Below are positions 7,247 through 15,373 of a stretch of DNA of 64,000 nt, piece by piece. The position numbers and the translations under genes are program-made. How positions within the stretch are numbered: the stretch's first letter is position 1; each line of letters begins with the position of its first letter. The DNA lies in the NCBI RefSeq assembly GCF_024979315.1, contig NZ_JANLCK010000007.1, positions 1 through 64,000 on the forward strand. Direction: 5' to 3'. The notes under the pieces were generated by a model. It ran no database searches. It saw only the letters and a program-made list of their open reading frames with translations, and was not told where the DNA came from. Source of the DNA: Herbiconiux oxytropis (lineage in GTDB: Bacteria > Actinomycetota > Actinomycetes > Actinomycetales > Microbacteriaceae).

Positions 7247-8614
7247 ATGAAGTACGCCAACAGCGTCATCGAACTCGTCGGCAACACCCCGCTCGTCAAG
7301 CTCAACAGCGTCACCGACGGCATCAAGGCCACCGTGCTCGCCAAGATCGAGTACCTCAACCCGGGTGGGTCGTCGAAGGACCGCATCGCGACCAACATCA
7401 TCGACGCCGCCGAGCGCGAGGGCCTGCTGAAGCCGGGCGGCACGATCGTGGAGCCCACCTCGGGCAACACCGGCATCGGTCTCGCCCTCGTGGCGCAGCA
7501 GCGCGGCTACCGCTGCGTGTTCGTGCTGCCGGACAAGGTGGGCGAGGACAAGCGCAACGTGCTCACGGCCTACGGCGCCGAGATCGTGGTGACCCCCACG
7601 GCCGTCGCCCCCGAGGATCCGGACTCCTACTACTCGGTCTCCGACCGCCTCGTCACCGAGATCCCGGGTGCCTTCAAGCCCAACCAGTACTCCAACCAGA
7701 ACGGCCCGCTCAGCCACTACCAGTCGACCGGTCCCGAGATCTGGCGCGACACCGAGGGCCTCGTGACCCACTTCGTGGCGGGCGTGGGCACCGGCGGCAC
7801 CATCAGCGGCACCGGCCGCTACCTCAAGGAGGTCTCGGACGGCCGCGTGCAGATCATCGGCGCCGACCCCGAAGGATCGGTGTACTCCGGCGGCACCGGC
7901 CGCCCCTACCTCGTGGAGGGCGTGGGCGAGGACTTCTGGCCCACCGCCTACGACGGCACCGTCGTCGACGAGATCATCGCCTCGAGCGACGCCGAGTCGT
8001 TCGAGATGACCAGGCGGCTCGCCCGCGAGGAGGGCCTCCTGGTGGGCGGCTCGAGCGGTCTCGCCGTCTCGGTGGCGCTGAAGGCCGCGAAGGACCTGCC
8101 GGAGGACGCCGTGGTGGTCGTGCTCCTGCCCGACGGCGGCCGCGGCTACCTCGGCAAGATCTTCAACGAGAAGTGGATGCGCTCCTACGGCTTCGCGAAC
8201 GTCTCCGAGGGCGCCACCGTGCGCGACATGCTGAAGCTCAAGAGCGAGGGCCTGCCCGCCCTCGTGCACGCCCACCCGAGCGACACCGTGCACGACGCCA
8301 TCGGGATCATGACCACCTACGGCGTCTCGCAGCTGCCCGTGCTCTCGGCCGAGCCCCCCGTGGTGATGGGCGAGGTGATCGGCTCGCTCGACGAGAAGAC
8401 CCTGCTCGAGCAGGTGTTCGGCGGCGAGGCCGCGATGACCGACAAGGTCGGCGACTTCGTCGGCGCCTCCCTCCCTCTCATCGGGGCCAACGAGCCCGTC
8501 GCGGCCGCCCGCCAGGCGCTCACCTCCTCCCCGGCCCTGCTGGTGTCGGATGACGGCAAACCCGTCTCCGTGATCACCCGCCAGGACCTCCTCACCTTCC
8601 TCAGCGAAGCCTGA
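7247..8614 (+). CDS. cbs: Cystathionine beta-synthase
   Basis: PLP-dependent enzyme that joins serine and homocysteine to cystathionine, in the cytoplasm. It has 455 residues. The PLP lysine is Lys44 in GGSSKDRI, the substrate loop TSGNTGIG is at 71-78, a GTGGTISGTGRYLK phosphate-binding stretch follows near 178, and a pair of CBS (Bateman) domains occupies about 340-455. That tandem distinguishes it from plain cysteine synthase. ATG 7247 has an AAGGA site six bases upstream. It is followed after 17 nt by a cystathionine gamma-synthase/lyase gene, giving a transsulfuration operon behind the Cys-Cys leader. Confidence 0.93.
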   Translation: MKYANSVIELVGNTPLVKLNSVTDGIKATVLAKIEYLNPGGSSKDRIATNIIDAAEREGLLKPGGTIVEPTSGNTGIGLALVAQQRGYRCVFVLPDKVGEDKRNVLTAYGAEIVVTPTAVAPEDPDSYYSVSDRLVTEIPGAFKPNQYSNQNGPLSHYQSTGPEIWRDTEGLVTHFVAGVGTGGTISGTGRYLKEVSDGRVQIIGADPEGSVYSGGTGRPYLVEGVGEDFWPTAYDGTVVDEIIASSDAESFEMTRRLAREEGLLVGGSSGLAVSVALKAAKDLPEDAVVVVLLPDGGRGYLGKIFNEKWMRSYGFANVSEGATVRDMLKLKSEGLPALVHAHPSDTVHDAIGIMTTYGVSQLPVLSAEPPVVMGEVIGSLDEKTLLEQVFGGEAAMTDKVGDFVGASLPLIGANEPVAAARQALTSSPALLVSDDGKPVSVITRQDLLTFLSEA

Positions 8615-8631
8615 TCCGAAAGGCATCCGAC

Positions 8632-9792
8632 ATGGCCACCAAGAAGACCGAGCAGTTCGAGACCCTCGCCATCCACGCCGGCCAGGAGTTCGACCCCACC
8701 ACCGGAGCGATCATCCCGCCCGTCTACTTCACGAGCACGTTCGTGCAGGACGGCATCGGCGGGTTCCGGAACGGGTACGAGTACACCCGCGGCGGCAACC
8801 CCACCCGCACCGCGCTCGAGACCCAGCTCGCCGCGCTCGAGGGCGCGAAGCACGGCCTGAGCTTCGCCTCCGGCCTCGCCGCGGAAGACGCGCTGCTGCG
8901 CGCCGTGCTGGAGCCCGGCGACCGCATCGTCATGGGCAACGACGTCTACGGCGGCACTCACCGCCTGATCGAGCGCATCCACGGCAAGTGGGGCGTGCAG
9001 AACGAGGTCGTCGAGATGAGCGACCTCTCCGCCGTGTCGAAGGCCGTCGCCGCCGGGGCGACGAAGCTGCTGTGGCTCGAGACCCCCTCGAACCCGCTCA
9101 TGAAGATCAGCGACGTGGCCGAGCTCGCCGAGATCGGCCACGCCGCCGGTGCGCTCGTGGTGGTCGACAACACCTTCGCCTCGCCCTACCTGCAGCAGCC
9201 GCTCGCCCTCGGCGCCGACATCGTGGTGCACTCCACCACCAAGTACCTCGGCGGCCACTCGGACGTGCTCGGCGGTGCCGTGGTGCTGAACGACGACGCG
9301 CTGGAGGAGAAGATCCGCTTTCTGCAGTTCGCCTCAGGCGGGGTGTCGGGCCCGATGGATGCGTGGCTCACCACGCGCGGCATCAAGACCCTCGCGGTGC
9401 GCATGGACCGGCACTCCTCCAACGCCCAGGCGATCGCCGAGCACCTCGTGGGCCACCCCGCCCTCGAGGGCGTGTACTACCCCGGACTCCCCACCCACCC
9501 CGGTCACGAGCTCGCCAAGCGGCAGATGCGCTCCTTCGGTGGCATGATCTCGCTCGCGCTGAAGGGCGGCCCGAAGGCGGCGCGCCGGTTCGCGGAGTCG
9601 ACGCAGCTGTTCCAGCTCGCGGAGTCGCTCGGCGGTGTCGAGTCGCTCATCGGCTACCCGACCGAGATGACGCACGCCTCGGTGAAGGGCACCGTGCTCG
9701 AGGTCCCCGAGAACGTCATCCGCCTCTCGGTGGGCATCGAGTCGGTCGACGACCTGATCGCCGACCTCGACCGCGCGCTGCCGCGCAAGTAG
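8632..9792 (+). CDS. metB: Cystathionine gamma-synthase/gamma-lyase (Cys/Met metabolism PLP enzyme)
   Basis: This 386-residue member of the Cys/Met PLP family has its PLP lysine at Lys204 in STTKYLGGHSD and the YTRGGNPTR and ETPSNP motifs. Close relatives either make cystathionine from O-acyl-homoserine and cysteine or cleave cystathionine to cysteine. Immediate linkage to cystathionine beta-synthase favours use in reverse transsulfuration, but sequence alone does not separate the two activities. ATG 8632 follows GAAAGG. The gene ends 13 nt before the alditol oxidase gene. Confidence 0.88.
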   Translation: MATKKTEQFETLAIHAGQEFDPTTGAIIPPVYFTSTFVQDGIGGFRNGYEYTRGGNPTRTALETQLAALEGAKHGLSFASGLAAEDALLRAVLEPGDRIVMGNDVYGGTHRLIERIHGKWGVQNEVVEMSDLSAVSKAVAAGATKLLWLETPSNPLMKISDVAELAEIGHAAGALVVVDNTFASPYLQQPLALGADIVVHSTTKYLGGHSDVLGGAVVLNDDALEEKIRFLQFASGGVSGPMDAWLTTRGIKTLAVRMDRHSSNAQAIAEHLVGHPALEGVYYPGLPTHPGHELAKRQMRSFGGMISLALKGGPKAARRFAESTQLFQLAESLGGVESLIGYPTEMTHASVKGTVLEVPENVIRLSVGIESVDDLIADLDRALPRK

Positions 9793-9805
9793 CGGCGGCC
9801 GCAGC

Positions 9806-11116
9806 ATGACCGACGTCGGGGCGACCTGGGCCGGAACCCACGTGTTCGGGGCCGTGTCGCTCCGGCGACCCACGAGCGTCGACGAGCTGCAGCGCGTCAT
9901 CCGGCAATCGGATCGCGTGCGCGCGCTCGGCACCCGGCATTCGTTCAACGACATCGCCGACACCGAGGGTGAGCTCGTGACCGTGGGCGACCCCGGCGAC
10001 CCCGGTTGTCCAGGCGATGTCACGGCGCTCGGTGCGGGGCCGGTCGTGGCCCTCGACAGGCGCACCGTCGATGTGCCCGCGGGCATCCGCTACGGCGCGC
10101 TCGCCCTGGCACTCGAGGCCGAAGGGCTGGCCCTGCACAACCTGGGCTCACTGCCGCACATCTCGGTGGCCGGCGCCACCGCGACGGGCACCCACGGCTC
10201 GGGCGTCGGCAACGGCAGCCTGTCGACCGCGGTCGCCGCGCTCGAGTTCGTCGACGGGCGTGGTGAGCCCGTGCGGCTCGCGCGCGGCGACGAGGGCTTC
10301 GACGGTGCCGTCGTGCATCTCGGGGCGCTCGGCGTCGTGACCCGGCTCGTGCTCGACGTGCAGCCCACCTACCGGGTGCGGCAGGACGTGTTCGTCGACC
10401 TGCCCTGGGAGTCGGTGCTCGCCGATCCGGAGGCCGTGCTCTCGGCCGGCTACAGCGTGAGCCTCTTCGCCGACTGGAGGGGTGAGACCCTCAAGCAGGC
10501 CTGGGTGAAGACGCGGCTCGAGGAGGGCGAGGAGCTGCCCGCCACCCTCTTCGGCGGCGACTTCTTCGGCGCTCGCCCGAGCACGGCCAAGGTCATGACG
10601 CCCGCGGGCGACGACCTCGACAACACCACGGTGCAGGGCGGAGTGCCCGGATCGTGGGCCGAGCGGCTGCCGCACTTCCGGCTCGACGCCACGCCGAGCG
10701 CGGGGGACGAGATCCAGAGCGAGTACTTCGTGGCGCGCTCGGACGCCGCGGCGGCGCTCACGGCGGTCAGAGCCCTCGCCTCCCGGATCGCGCCGCACCT
10801 GCTCGTGACCGAGCTCCGCAGCGTGGCGGCCGACGAGCTGTGGCTGAGCCCTGCCTACGGGCGCGACAGCCTCGCCATCCACTTCACCTGGCGCAACGAG
10901 CCGCAGGCTGTGCGGGAGCTACTTCCCCTCATCGAGCAGGCGCTCGAACCCTTCGACGTGCGGCCGCACTGGGGCAAGTGGTTCTCGCTGGGGGCGTCGC
11001 AGGTCGTGCCCCGTTACGAGCGGATCGACGACTTCCGCGCGCTCGCCGAACGCCACGACCCTGAGCACAGGCTCCGGAACGCCTACCTCGAGCGCGTGCT
11101 GGGACTGCCGCGCTAG
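9806..11116 (+). CDS. FAD-linked alditol (xylitol) oxidase family protein
   Basis: This 436-residue VAO-family flavoprotein closely resembles streptomycete alditol oxidase. GTRHSFNDI at residues 42-50 contains His45, the expected covalent FAD attachment site. GATATGTHGSG is the FAD loop and PHWGKWF near the C terminus is the substrate-domain signature. Relatives oxidise the terminal hydroxyl of xylitol or sorbitol to an aldose and release H2O2. It starts 13 nt after metB and may share that transcript although the pathways differ. It converges on the M1 peptidase gene with a 4-nt overlap. Confidence 0.85.
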   Translation: MTDVGATWAGTHVFGAVSLRRPTSVDELQRVIRQSDRVRALGTRHSFNDIADTEGELVTVGDPGDPGCPGDVTALGAGPVVALDRRTVDVPAGIRYGALALALEAEGLALHNLGSLPHISVAGATATGTHGSGVGNGSLSTAVAALEFVDGRGEPVRLARGDEGFDGAVVHLGALGVVTRLVLDVQPTYRVRQDVFVDLPWESVLADPEAVLSAGYSVSLFADWRGETLKQAWVKTRLEEGEELPATLFGGDFFGARPSTAKVMTPAGDDLDNTTVQGGVPGSWAERLPHFRLDATPSAGDEIQSEYFVARSDAAAALTAVRALASRIAPHLLVTELRSVAADELWLSPAYGRDSLAIHFTWRNEPQAVRELLPLIEQALEPFDVRPHWGKWFSLGASQVVPRYERIDDFRALAERHDPEHRLRNAYLERVLGLPR

Positions 11117-12888
11117 AGCGTCGGCTTCGTGGGGCTGTAGACCCACTCCTCGAAGAAGTCGGTCAGGTCCTGACCCGAGACGAACTCCGCGAACTCCACG
11201 AACTCGGTGGTCGAGACCGTGCCACCCGCCTTCGAAGTGGCCCAGTCGCGCACGATCGTGTCGAACGCCGCGTCTCCCACCTCGAGCTTGAGCGCCTGGA
11301 GCGTCATCGCCCCGCGGTAGTAGACGGCCGTGTCGAAGATGCCCGCGGCACCCGGATCGGCCACGACGGTCGACCAGAAGGCGTCGTCGTCGCCCGGCGG
11401 GTTCGCGTAGTACTCGTCGAAGTACTCCTGGGCGCCCGGGCCGCCGTGGCCCTCGCTCCAGAGCCACTCGGCGTAGGTGGCGAAGCCCTCGTTGAGCCAG
11501 ATGTCGCTCCAGCGCTTCATCGCGAGCGAGTCGCCGTACCACTGGTGGGCGAGTTCGTGCACCACGACCGCGGGGTCGGCGTCTGCCGGGAAGGCCCAGG
11601 CCGGGTAGATCGGCCGGGTCTGGTTCTCGAGCGCGTAGGGCAGGTCTTCACCCGGAGCGATCTCGCCGATCGCGATGCCGCCCGCCTCGGTGAAGGGGTA
11701 AGGGCCGAAGTGCTCCTCGAGGAACGCGATCACCTCGGGCTCGGAGGCGAAGATCTCCTTCGCGACCTCACCCACGGAGGTGGTGCCGCCGTCGGTGACC
11801 CTGTCGTAGAGCTCGGGGTCGATGGCGTCGTAGTAGGAGATGCCCGTCTCCTCGTCGACGTCGGTGGTGACCTCGTAGTCGCCGATCGTGGCGGTGGCGA
11901 GGTAGGTGGCCATGGGCTGGGTGGTCTCCCAGGTCCAGATCGTCTGCTCGCCCGAGGCCTCCTCGCCCGTGAGGGCGCCGTTGCCGATGACCTCGAGACC
12001 CGTCGGTGCGGCCATCCGGAGCGTGAAGGTGGCCTTGTCGGAGGGGTGGTCGTTGGCGGGGAACCAGGTGGCGGCCACGCGGGGCTGGCCCACGACCACC
12101 GCGCCGTCCGGTGACTCGAAGACCCCGGCGGGGCCGAACGCGTCGTCGATCGTGATGGGCACGCCGCTGTAGGCGACCGTGGTGCTGAAGCTCGTGCCGG
12201 CGGGGAGACCGGAGACGGGGATGACGGTGAGCTCGGTGCGCGGCGGCGTGGCGTCGGCGTCGGTGCTCTCGGGCGTCTGCGGCTGGCCGGTGACCGCGCT
12301 GATCTGCGTGCTCGCGAGGCTCCAGTCGGAGGCCGTCGCGGCGGCACCGGGAGCGGGGGCGACCGTGATGCCCGAGATCGAGATGGAGTCGGCGCCGTCG
12401 ACCGTGCGGGTGTCGAAGTCGAGGTTGAAGGCCGAGAGGTTCTGGGTGGCCGTCGCGGTGATGGTCGCGGTGCCCGCGAGCACGTTCGTCTCGGGGTCGT
12501 AGGCGAGGTCGAGGGCGTAGTGCTCCACGTCGTAGCCGCCGTTGCCGTCGAGCGGAAAATAGGGGTCGCCGATGCCGGCGTCTCCGGGGCGGTAGACGGT
12601 GGGGTCGGGCGAGGGCGTGGGGGCCGGGGTCGGCGCCGGAGTGGGGGTCGGAGTGGGGGTCGAGCAGCCCGAGCCGCCGTCGTGCGCGAACGTCGGGGCG
12701 GGGGCCCCGGCTCCGGAGACCACGAGGGCCAGCGCCACGAGGGGCACGGCGGCGAGCATCACGGCGGGGCGGCGGCCGCGGCGAAGCAGCACGGCAGCCG
12801 TGCCGAGGCCGATCACCACGAGACCCAGGGCGAGCAGCCACGGCCAGGAATCAGACGATCCGGTCGCCGCCAGCAGGCAGTCGTTCAT
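11113..12888 (-). CDS. M1-family zinc metallopeptidase with N-terminal double membrane segment and Pro/Thr linker
   Basis: 591 residues. The zinc site is HELAHQWYGD beginning at His444, followed 18 residues on by the third ligand in WLNEGFATY. Together with an N-terminal beta domain this is an M1 aminopeptidase. A Pro-Thr repeat linker at about 77-95 separates it from the N terminus. The N terminus is odd: LAATG at residues 6-10, a hydrophobic segment, then RRGRR and a second hydrophobic segment. LAATG-hydrophobic-Arg is what a C-terminal sortase signal looks like, here placed at the front. The catalytic domain is predicted to be extracellular. A GGGGGCTCCCT stretch lies before ATG. Confidence 0.87.
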   Translation of the reverse strand: MNDCLLAATGSSDSWPWLLALGLVVIGLGTAAVLLRRGRRPAVMLAAVPLVALALVVSGAGAPAPTFAHDGGSGCSTPTPTPTPAPTPAPTPSPDPTVYRPGDAGIGDPYFPLDGNGGYDVEHYALDLAYDPETNVLAGTATITATATQNLSAFNLDFDTRTVDGADSISISGITVAPAPGAAATASDWSLASTQISAVTGQPQTPESTDADATPPRTELTVIPVSGLPAGTSFSTTVAYSGVPITIDDAFGPAGVFESPDGAVVVGQPRVAATWFPANDHPSDKATFTLRMAAPTGLEVIGNGALTGEEASGEQTIWTWETTQPMATYLATATIGDYEVTTDVDEETGISYYDAIDPELYDRVTDGGTTSVGEVAKEIFASEPEVIAFLEEHFGPYPFTEAGGIAIGEIAPGEDLPYALENQTRPIYPAWAFPADADPAVVVHELAHQWYGDSLAMKRWSDIWLNEGFATYAEWLWSEGHGGPGAQEYFDEYYANPPGDDDAFWSTVVADPGAAGIFDTAVYYRGAMTLQALKLEVGDAAFDTIVRDWATSKAGGTVSTTEFVEFAEFVSGQDLTDFFEEWVYSPTKPTL

Positions 12889-12900
12889 AGGGAGCCCCCA

Positions 12901-13839
12901 TCAGTGTCGGTGGGGGAACACTACCCGAACGGGGGCCGTCACGGCATCCCGCGGGCGCGTTGTACTCCGCTGGCCCACGACGACCCCGCCGAGCACCAGT
13001 GCGGTGCCGAGCGCCTGCGCCGGCCCGAAGGCTTCGTGGGCCACGAGCGTGCCGAGCAGCACGCCGGTGACCGGATTGAGCAGCCCGACGAGTCCCACGG
13101 ATCCGGCGGGCAGATGGCGGAGCCCCGCGAACCACGCCACGAAGGCGAGCGCCGTGGCCACCATCGCGACGTAGGCGAAGCCGACGAGCGCCGGGCCGTC
13201 GAGCACCGGTGGCGCGCCCTCGACGAGCACGGCGAGCGGCAGCACCACGAGGCCGCCCGCGATCAGCTGCCAGGCGGTGAGCGGCAGAAGGCGCACGCCG
13301 CCTCCCCAGCGCTTGGCCAGCACGAAACCGAGCGACGACATCAGCATGGCCACGAGTGAGACGGCGACGCCGAGCGGATCGACGCCCGCGGAGGTGCCGG
13401 GGACGGCGTCTTCCGGATCTGCGCCGAGCAGCATGATCGCCACTCCCGCGAAGCCCACCACGGCCCCGATCCCCGACACGAGTGCCGGGCGTTCCCGCAG
13501 CAGCGGCCAGGCGAGCAGGAGCAGCACGGCGGCCGACGACGCCATGAGGGTCGACGCCACGCTCGTCGGCAGCAGCTGCGAGGCGAGGTAGATGAGCACG
13601 AAGAAGGCACCCACGTTGAGCGTGCCGAGCACGAGCGACCGCCACCACCACTCGCCCCGGGGTCGCTCGCGGGCGAGCGCGAGCAGCAGCAGACCAGCCG
13701 GGAGTGCTCGGATGACGGCACCCCAGAGCGGGGAGTCGTCTGGAAGGAACTGTCGGGTGACGAAGTAGTTCGACCCCCAGGCGATGGGCGCGATCGCGGT
13801 GAGGGCGATCCAGCGCCACCGTCTGGATGTAACTTCCAT
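12901..13839 (-). CDS. EamA/DMT-family transporter
   Basis: This 312-residue protein has ten predicted hydrophobic helices in two EamA repeats. PIAWGSNYFVTRQFLP opens the first repeat and a matching half begins near residue 160. Such proteins export amino acids or metabolites; the substrate is unknown. ATG 13839 lies seven bases after a TAGAGT -10 on the minus strand. That -10 is inside a 26-bp palindrome shared with the divergent MarR gene, so repression by that regulator is the obvious expectation. It ends 12 nt upstream of the M1 peptidase gene and may be co-transcribed with it. Confidence 0.87.
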   Translation of the reverse strand: MEVTSRRWRWIALTAIAPIAWGSNYFVTRQFLPDDSPLWGAVIRALPAGLLLLALARERPRGEWWWRSLVLGTLNVGAFFVLIYLASQLLPTSVASTLMASSAAVLLLLAWPLLRERPALVSGIGAVVGFAGVAIMLLGADPEDAVPGTSAGVDPLGVAVSLVAMLMSSLGFVLAKRWGGGVRLLPLTAWQLIAGGLVVLPLAVLVEGAPPVLDGPALVGFAYVAMVATALAFVAWFAGLRHLPAGSVGLVGLLNPVTGVLLGTLVAHEAFGPAQALGTALVLGGVVVGQRSTTRPRDAVTAPVRVVFPHRH

Positions 13840-13846
13840 GGAAGGC

Positions 13847-13872
13847 ACTCTAGCTTCCTGGGAAGCTAGAGT
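13847..13872. promoter_or_regulatory. Palindromic operator covering two divergent leaderless promoters
   Basis: ACTCTAGCTTCC-TG-GGAAGCTAGAGT is a perfect inverted repeat with 12-nt arms. Its outer six bases on each strand are TAGAGT, the -10 boxes of the divergent EamA and MarR genes (starts seven and six bases beyond). One bound MarR dimer would block both. Confidence 0.75.
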
Positions 13873-13878
13873 CGAGGG

Positions 13879-14382
13879 GTGGCGGAGAACGAGGATCGGG
13901 TCGGGCGCATTCAAGAGGAGTGGCGGCGGGAGCGACCCGACCTCGACGTCTCGCCCCAGGGGGTGATCGGCCGGCTGCACCGTCTGGCGGGCGCACTCAC
14001 CGGCGAACTCGTCGCCGTCTACGAGCGGCACGGTCTCGGCGAGGGGGAGTTCGACGTGCTGGCCACCCTCCGCCGGAGCGGCCCGCCGTTCGAGCGCGCG
14101 CCCGGCGAGCTGGCCGAGCACACGATGGTGACCACGGGGGCGATGTCCAAGCGGATCGACCGGCTGGAGGCGGCGGGTCTGGTCAGCCGTCGGGCTGCGG
14201 GCCCTGAAGACGGCCGCCGCCGCGTGGTGTCGCTCACGTCGGCCGGCCGCGAGCTCATCGACGCCGCCTTCACCGAGCACATGGCCAATGAGGCCCGCCT
14301 GGTGGCCGAGCTCGACCCGGCCGACCGGGCCGAGCTCGAGCGCATCCTCACCCGGTGGCTCGCCCACCACGAGCACCCCTAG
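13879..14382 (+). CDS. MarR-family transcriptional regulator
   Basis: 167 residues with a winged helix-turn-helix: GELAEHTMVTTGAMSKRIDR as recognition region, then the wing GPEDGRRRVVSLTSAGREL. It forms dimers that bind short palindromes and usually release DNA on binding a small phenolic or drug-like ligand. GTG 13879 is six bases after TAGAGT, so the mRNA is probably leaderless. Divergent from an EamA exporter with a shared operator, it most likely represses both itself and the exporter. Confidence 0.88.
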   Translation: MAENEDRVGRIQEEWRRERPDLDVSPQGVIGRLHRLAGALTGELVAVYERHGLGEGEFDVLATLRRSGPPFERAPGELAEHTMVTTGAMSKRIDRLEAAGLVSRRAAGPEDGRRRVVSLTSAGRELIDAAFTEHMANEARLVAELDPADRAELERILTRWLAHHEHP

Positions 14383-14444
14383 CCCCACCCCTGGTCGCGT
14401 CCCCGTGGCGACACGCCCGACGCGCCGGATGTCGGAGGTTGAAC

Positions 14445-14567
14445 TTATCCTCAGGCCATGGATCCCTTTCTCTCCACAGGTCGGCCGACAAGGCCGGAAT
14501 CACGCCGTTCCGGCTGTGGAGTAAGGGGTCGAAACTCTGTGCACAGGTGTGGATGGCCTGTGGATAA
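14445..14567. promoter_or_regulatory. Cluster of DnaA-box-like sites upstream of nrdHIEF
   Basis: A perfect DnaA box TGTGGATAA lies at 14559-14567. Imperfect ones are TTATCCTCA (14445-14453, 8/9), CTCTCCACA (14470-14478), TGTGGAGTA (14515-14523) and TGTGGATGG (14548-14556), each 7/9. Five in 123 nt, directly before the nrd promoter, suggest replication-linked control of nrd by DnaA. The weaker matches could be chance. This holds most of the 342-nt gap between marR and nrdH. Confidence 0.5.
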
Positions 14568-14580
14568 TTACACGGGTGTA

Positions 14581-14628
14581 ACACTTCATCTAGTGGTGCT
14601 CGATATCGCAGAGAACTAGATGTAGTAT
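14581..14628 (+). promoter_or_regulatory. Two NrdR boxes and -10 of the nrdHIEF promoter
   Basis: ACACTTCATCTAGTGG (14581-14596) and GAACTAGATGTAGTAT (14613-14628) both resemble the NrdR consensus ACACWATATWTWGTGT. Their starts are 32 bp apart, three helical turns, as typical for tandem NrdR boxes. TAGTAT at 14623-14628 is a plausible -10, so the second box overlaps the promoter and binding would repress. Confidence 0.65.
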
Positions 14629-14724
14629 TGAACTCCCGGCGCTGAGAGCCCCCTGATAGGGCTCGAAGGGCCGGAAATCCCCAGATCCTCCCTCTTTCCT
14701 CGTCTCGAGAAAGGTGCTCTCCTC

Positions 14725-14964
14725 ATGGCAATCACCGTCTACACGAAGCCTTCCTGCGTGCAGTGCACGGCAACCTACCGCGCCCTCGAGAACAAGGGTC
14801 TCGAGTTCGAGATCTTCGACCTGTCGGTCGACGAGAAGGCGCTCGAGACCGTCAAGGAGCTCGGCTACCTGCAGGCCCCCGTGGTCATGACGAGCGAGGG
14901 CGACCACTGGTCCGGCTTCCGCCCCGACAAGATCGCCGAGCTGGCCAGCCGCGTCACGGCCTGA
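14725..14964 (+). CDS. nrdH: NrdH glutaredoxin-like protein
   Basis: This 79-residue thioredoxin-fold electron donor for the class Ib ribonucleotide reductase has the redox motif CVQC at 11-14 and the C-terminal WSGFRPDKI that distinguishes NrdH from glutaredoxins. It is reduced by thioredoxin reductase in this family. The 5' untranslated region holds an AGCCC...GGGCT stem-loop, and GAAAGG lies before ATG. First gene of nrdHIEF; nrdI starts five bases after its stop. Confidence 0.95.
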   Translation: MAITVYTKPSCVQCTATYRALENKGLEFEIFDLSVDEKALETVKELGYLQAPVVMTSEGDHWSGFRPDKIAELASRVTA

Positions 14965-14968
14965 GCCG

Positions 14969-15373
14969 GTGACCGACGACCTCGTCTACTTCTCGAGCGT
15001 CTCCGGCAACACCCACCGCTTCGTCGAGTCGCTCGGCCGGCCTGCCTCGCGCATCCCGATCTACGCCCGCGAAGAGAAGCTGAAGGCCACGGCCCCCTAC
15101 GTGCTCGTGCTCCCCACCTACGGCGGGGGCAACGGAGCGGGGGCCGTGCCCAAGCAGGTGATCCACTTCCTCAACGACGAGGAGAACCGATCACTCATCC
15201 GGGGCGTCATCGCCGCCGGCAACACCAACTTCGGCGAGGCCTACTGCCTTGCGGGCGACATCGTCGCGCGCAAGACGGGGGTTCCGCTCCTCTATCGATT
15301 CGAAGTATTCGGAACCCCGGATGACCGCGAGGCCGTCCAGAACGGATTGGACAGACTGTGGAAGCAACTCTGA
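14969..15373 (+). CDS. nrdI: NrdI flavodoxin-like activator
   Basis: This 134-residue flavodoxin-fold protein supplies an oxidant to build the Mn(III)2-tyrosyl radical cofactor in NrdF. Visible signatures are [16 protein letters not shown] for FMN phosphate, PTYGGGN and [13 protein letters not shown] 14969 follows the nrdH stop by four bases, and its 3' end overlaps nrdE by 16 nt, consistent with tight translational coupling. Confidence 0.94.
   Translation: MTDDLVYFSSVSGNTHRFVESLGRPASRIPIYAREEKLKATAPYVLVLPTYGGGNGAGAVPKQVIHFLNDEENRSLIRGVIAAGNTNFGEAYCLAGDIVARKTGVPLLYRFEVFGTPDDREAVQNGLDRLWKQL

Noticed and set aside
14401-14580. DnaA-box cluster as the chromosomal origin.
   Set aside because: No dnaA, dnaN or rpmH nearby, no AT-rich unwinding region, and only one box is perfect; promoter control of nrd fits better.
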